Shown here piece by piece: positions 13,934 through 15,298 of a stretch of DNA of 15,298 nucleotides (position 1 is its first letter; each line of letters starts with the position of its first letter). Source of the stretch: DASUMF01 sp040510575 (GTDB lineage: Bacteria; Actinomycetota; Acidimicrobiia; IMCC26256; DASPTH01); contig JBEVIU010000069.1 of NCBI GenBank assembly GCA_040510575.1, forward strand, positions 1 to 15,298, in the 5' to 3' direction. The notes beneath the pieces were generated by a model. The model did no database searches. It saw nothing but the letters and a program-made list of their open reading frames with translations, and was not told the DNA's origin. The position numbers were made by a program, and so were the translations under genes.

Positions 13934-13949
13934 CTCGACGGGTGTCGAG
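13934..13949 (-). repeat. Hairpin in the predicted leader of yceD-rpmF-plsX
   Basis: CTCGAC (13934-13939) and GTCGAG (13944-13949) form a perfect 6-bp stem with a 4-base loop; two more pairs can form past a one-base bulge. It lies 10-26 bases after the predicted transcript start. It could stabilise the mRNA or take part in leader control. Confidence 0.5.
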
Positions 13950-13988
13950 GTGGGCGGAGCCGCGCCAGGATAGCACCCTGACCACTCA

Positions 13989-14023
13989 CCGGCGGGTTGG
14001 GCGCATTTCGCCGGTTTGGGCGG
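13989..14023. repeat. Overlapping inverted and near-direct repeats upstream of the yceD promoter
   Basis: CCGGCG (13989-13994) and CGCCGG (14009-14014) form a 6-bp inverted repeat with a 14-base loop. Overlapping it, the 15-base blocks at 13990-14004 and 14009-14023 match at 12 of 15 positions with a 19-base spacing, close to two helical turns. The site is 30-65 bases from the sepIVA-like stop and just upstream of the predicted -10, so it could be a terminator for that gene or an operator. The pattern is seen; the function is inferred. Confidence 0.45.
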
Positions 14024-14054
14024 TTCGAAGAGCTGGGTCGAGCGAGAACCGGGG

Positions 14055-14597
14055 CTAGACGTCGTCCTGGTCGAAGACCGCGTCGTCGTAGTCGTCGTCG
14101 CCCTCGACCGGCTCGCCGACCTCGGTGAGGGGAGCGACCACCGCCTGCAGCTGCTCCCGGCCGCGCACCACCGCCTGCATGGTGCGGTCGAGCACGACCT
14201 CGAACGCCGCGAGCTTCTGGTCGATGTAGTCCTCGGCCTCGTGACGGATCCGACGGCTGTCGGCCTCCGCGTGGGCGACGACCTGCTGGGCCACCCGACG
14301 TGCCTCGCGGGCCACCTCGGTGCGCTCGACCATGCGCTCGGCCTGGACCCGTGCCTCTTCCACGATGTCCTCGGCGTCGCTGCGGGCCTGCGACAGGTAT
14401 TCGTCGCGCTCCTTGATCAGCCACCGCGCGTGGCGCAACTCCTCTGGGAGGGCGTGGAGCGCCTCGTCGAGGAGGTCGACCGCCTCGTCGCGGTTGACGA
14501 GCACCGACGCCGACATCGGCATCGTGCGCGCGGAGTCGACGATCTCGCGCAGTTGGATCAGCAGAGTCTCGAGGTCGTACACCTGTCGGTCGTTCAC
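14055..14597 (-). CDS. sepIVA: SepIVA/DivIVA-like coiled-coil septation protein (Rv2927c family)
   Basis: SepIVA of mycobacteria is a DivIVA-like coiled-coil protein needed for septation and cell-envelope growth. This 180-residue protein keeps the two ends of that family: an N-terminal LIQLREIVDSARTMPMSASVLVNRDE block (13-38) followed by ALPEELRHARWLIKERDEYL, and a C-terminal DYIDQKLAAFEVVLDRTMQAVVRGREQL block (123-150). Between them lies an Ala/Glu/Arg-rich helix (about 68-120) predicted to form coiled coil. The mycobacterial protein has about 245 residues, so the central coil is shorter here. An Asp-rich tail ends it. The GTG at 14597 overlaps the coaD stop as GTGA and has GGAGGAGG upstream. 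In M. tuberculosis the homologue also adjoins the yceD and rnc genes. Confidence 0.82.
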   Translation of the reverse strand: MNDRQVYDLETLLIQLREIVDSARTMPMSASVLVNRDEAVDLLDEALHALPEELRHARWLIKERDEYLSQARSDAEDIVEEARVQAERMVERTEVAREARRVAQQVVAHAEADSRRIRHEAEDYIDQKLAAFEVVLDRTMQAVVRGREQLQAVVAPLTEVGEPVEGDDDYDDAVFDQDDV

Positions 14598-15100
14598 GAC
14601 TGGTCGACCTCCTCCGGGGAGGCGGAACCGAAGCGTGTCTCGAGCCTCGCCGCGACGCTCGGTGGCACCATCGTCGACACGTCGCCGCCGAACTTCGCCA
14701 CCTCACACACGAGGCTCGACGACAGGAACGAGTACTGCGGGCTGGTGGAGATGAAGAAGGTGTCGATCCCCGACAGCTGCTGGTTCATCTGCGCCATCTG
14801 GAGCTCGTAGTCGAAGTCGGAGATCGCGCGCAGGCCCTTGACGATGGCGTCGGCGCCGTGTTCGCGCGCGAAGTCGACGACCAGGCCGGTGAGCCATTCG
14901 ATTCGCACGTTCTCGAGATGGCCGATCACGTCGAGCAGCATCTCCTGGCGGTGCTCGATCGAGAAGCGTGACCCGGCCTTCTGCGGGTTGCGGGTCACCG
15001 CCACGATCACATCGTCGAAGTGCCGCGCGGTGCGCTCGATGATGTCGATGTGGCCATTGGTGACGGGATCGAAGGATCCCGGACAGAGCGCGGTTGCCAC
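14594..15100 (-). CDS. coaD: Phosphopantetheine adenylyltransferase
   Basis: CoaD transfers AMP from ATP to 4'-phosphopantetheine, giving dephospho-CoA, the penultimate step of CoA synthesis. The 168-residue product begins with ALCPGSFDPVTNGHIDIIERT, containing the TNGH form of the (T/H)xGH nucleotidyltransferase motif (14-17), then AIVKGLRAISDFDYELQMAQMN (substrate pocket) and QYSFLSSSLVCEVA, the second conserved ATP-binding segment. The GTG at 15100 gives the family N-terminus and has AGGAG about 10 bases upstream; further upstream residues in the frame are unrelated shadow. It follows rsmD after 41 bases, the common rsmD-coaD pair. CoA feeds the phosphopantetheine arm of the ACP encoded downstream. 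Confidence 0.97.
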   Translation of the reverse strand: MATALCPGSFDPVTNGHIDIIERTARHFDDVIVAVTRNPQKAGSRFSIEHRQEMLLDVIGHLENVRIEWLTGLVVDFAREHGADAIVKGLRAISDFDYELQMAQMNQQLSGIDTFFISTSPQYSFLSSSLVCEVAKFGGDVSTMVPPSVAARLETRFGSASPEEVDQS

Positions 15101-15141
15101 GAAGACGGAGCTCCTGTGGGGAACGGCCCTGGGCGCCGGGG

Positions 15142-15298
15142 TTACACGGTCGCGATGAGCAGGAGCGTATCGCCGTACGCGCGCTCCCTCTGGACTCGCC
15201 AGGCGCCAGGCGGGCTCGGGCGGCCCGTGGCGCGGCACTCGAGCACGACCGTGCCACCGGCCACGAGCCACGGCGGCTCGGCGAGCGCGGCGAGCGCG
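15142..15298 (-). CDS. rsmD: 16S rRNA (guanine966-N2)-methyltransferase RsmD, C-terminal part
   Basis: On the - strand the frame is open from the window edge to a TAA at 15144-15142, giving 51 residues. It contains WLVAGGTVVLECRA, matching the RsmD strand that follows the catalytic core, and ends RERAYGDTLLLIATV, the family's closing strand (usually R-x-YG-T/D-L). RsmD methylates G966 of 16S rRNA. The catalytic NPPY motif lies outside the window. Position just upstream of coaD supports the call, since rsmD-coaD is a widespread pair. Most of the gene is missing because the window ends, not because the gene is broken. Confidence 0.85.
   Translation of the reverse strand, partial: ALAALAEPPWLVAGGTVVLECRATGRPSPPGAWRVQRERAYGDTLLLIATV

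Larger units (their letters stand above)
13859..14054 (-). promoter_or_regulatory. 196-base intergenic region with candidate promoter for yceD-rpmF-plsX-acpP
   Basis: This is the longest gap in the window. On the - strand it contains TGCTATCCT, an extended -10 element with the hexamer at 13972-13967, predicting a start near 13960 and a leader of about 100 bases. No good TTGACA-like -35 was found at 17-18 bases. Upstream lie a near-direct repeat and an inverted repeat (13989-14023), and in the leader a perfect 6-bp hairpin (13934-13949). The promoter call is inferred from a short motif and position. No small gene is apparent. Confidence 0.5.

Noticed and set aside
1..15298. Defence system, toxin-antitoxin pair, prophage, insertion sequence or CRISPR array
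   Set aside because: Every gene-sized frame on the - strand is a recognised housekeeping family, spacing is tight, composition is uniform, and there are no transposase motifs or regularly spaced repeats.

Overview
The window is a GC-rich (about two thirds G+C or more by eye), densely packed bacterial chromosome segment. It carries the conserved translation / protein-export / lipid housekeeping cluster typical of Actinomycetota. Markers for that phylum are the DUF2469 protein, a SepIVA-type coiled-coil protein (Rv2927c-like), an FtsY with an N-terminal membrane anchor, an S16 with a long Ala/Pro/Glu tail, many GTG starts, and a small CxxC/HxH zinc-ribbon-like protein beside yraN. The combination suggests a deep-branching actinobacterium, perhaps Acidimicrobiia; that rank is inference.

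Layout: only the first 156 bases are + strand, the tail of a small Cys/His protein. Everything else, 20 genes, is on the - strand. In transcription order (right to left): rsmD (cut by the window end), coaD, sepIVA-like, then a 196-base intergenic region with a candidate promoter, then yceD(DUF177)-rpmF-plsX-acpP-rnc-mutM-acyP-smc-mscS-ftsY-ffh-rpsP-khpA-rimM-trmD-rplS-DUF2469-yraN. The two directions meet at an inverted repeat (153-178) that includes or encloses both stop codons. No rRNA, tRNA, CRISPR array, insertion sequence or prophage gene was seen.

The genes form functional blocks: envelope, CoA and fatty-acid/phospholipid supply (coaD, plsX, acpP); RNA and DNA maintenance (rnc, mutM, smc); membrane targeting and mechanosensation (mscS, ftsY, ffh); and ribosome or tRNA production (rpsP, khpA, rimM, trmD, rplS, rpmF). 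Many junctions overlap (GTGA, ATGA, TGATG), which implies translational coupling.

No new multi-gene system is evident. The points most worth a second look are an Smc with unusually short arms (963 aa), an mscS channel gene coupled to smc, a 15-bp tandem repeat that multiplies the start-codon/SD unit of yraN, an acidic tail on KhpA, a short SepIVA, absence of lepB and rnhB from their usual place, and the repeat-rich promoter region before yceD-rpmF-plsX.
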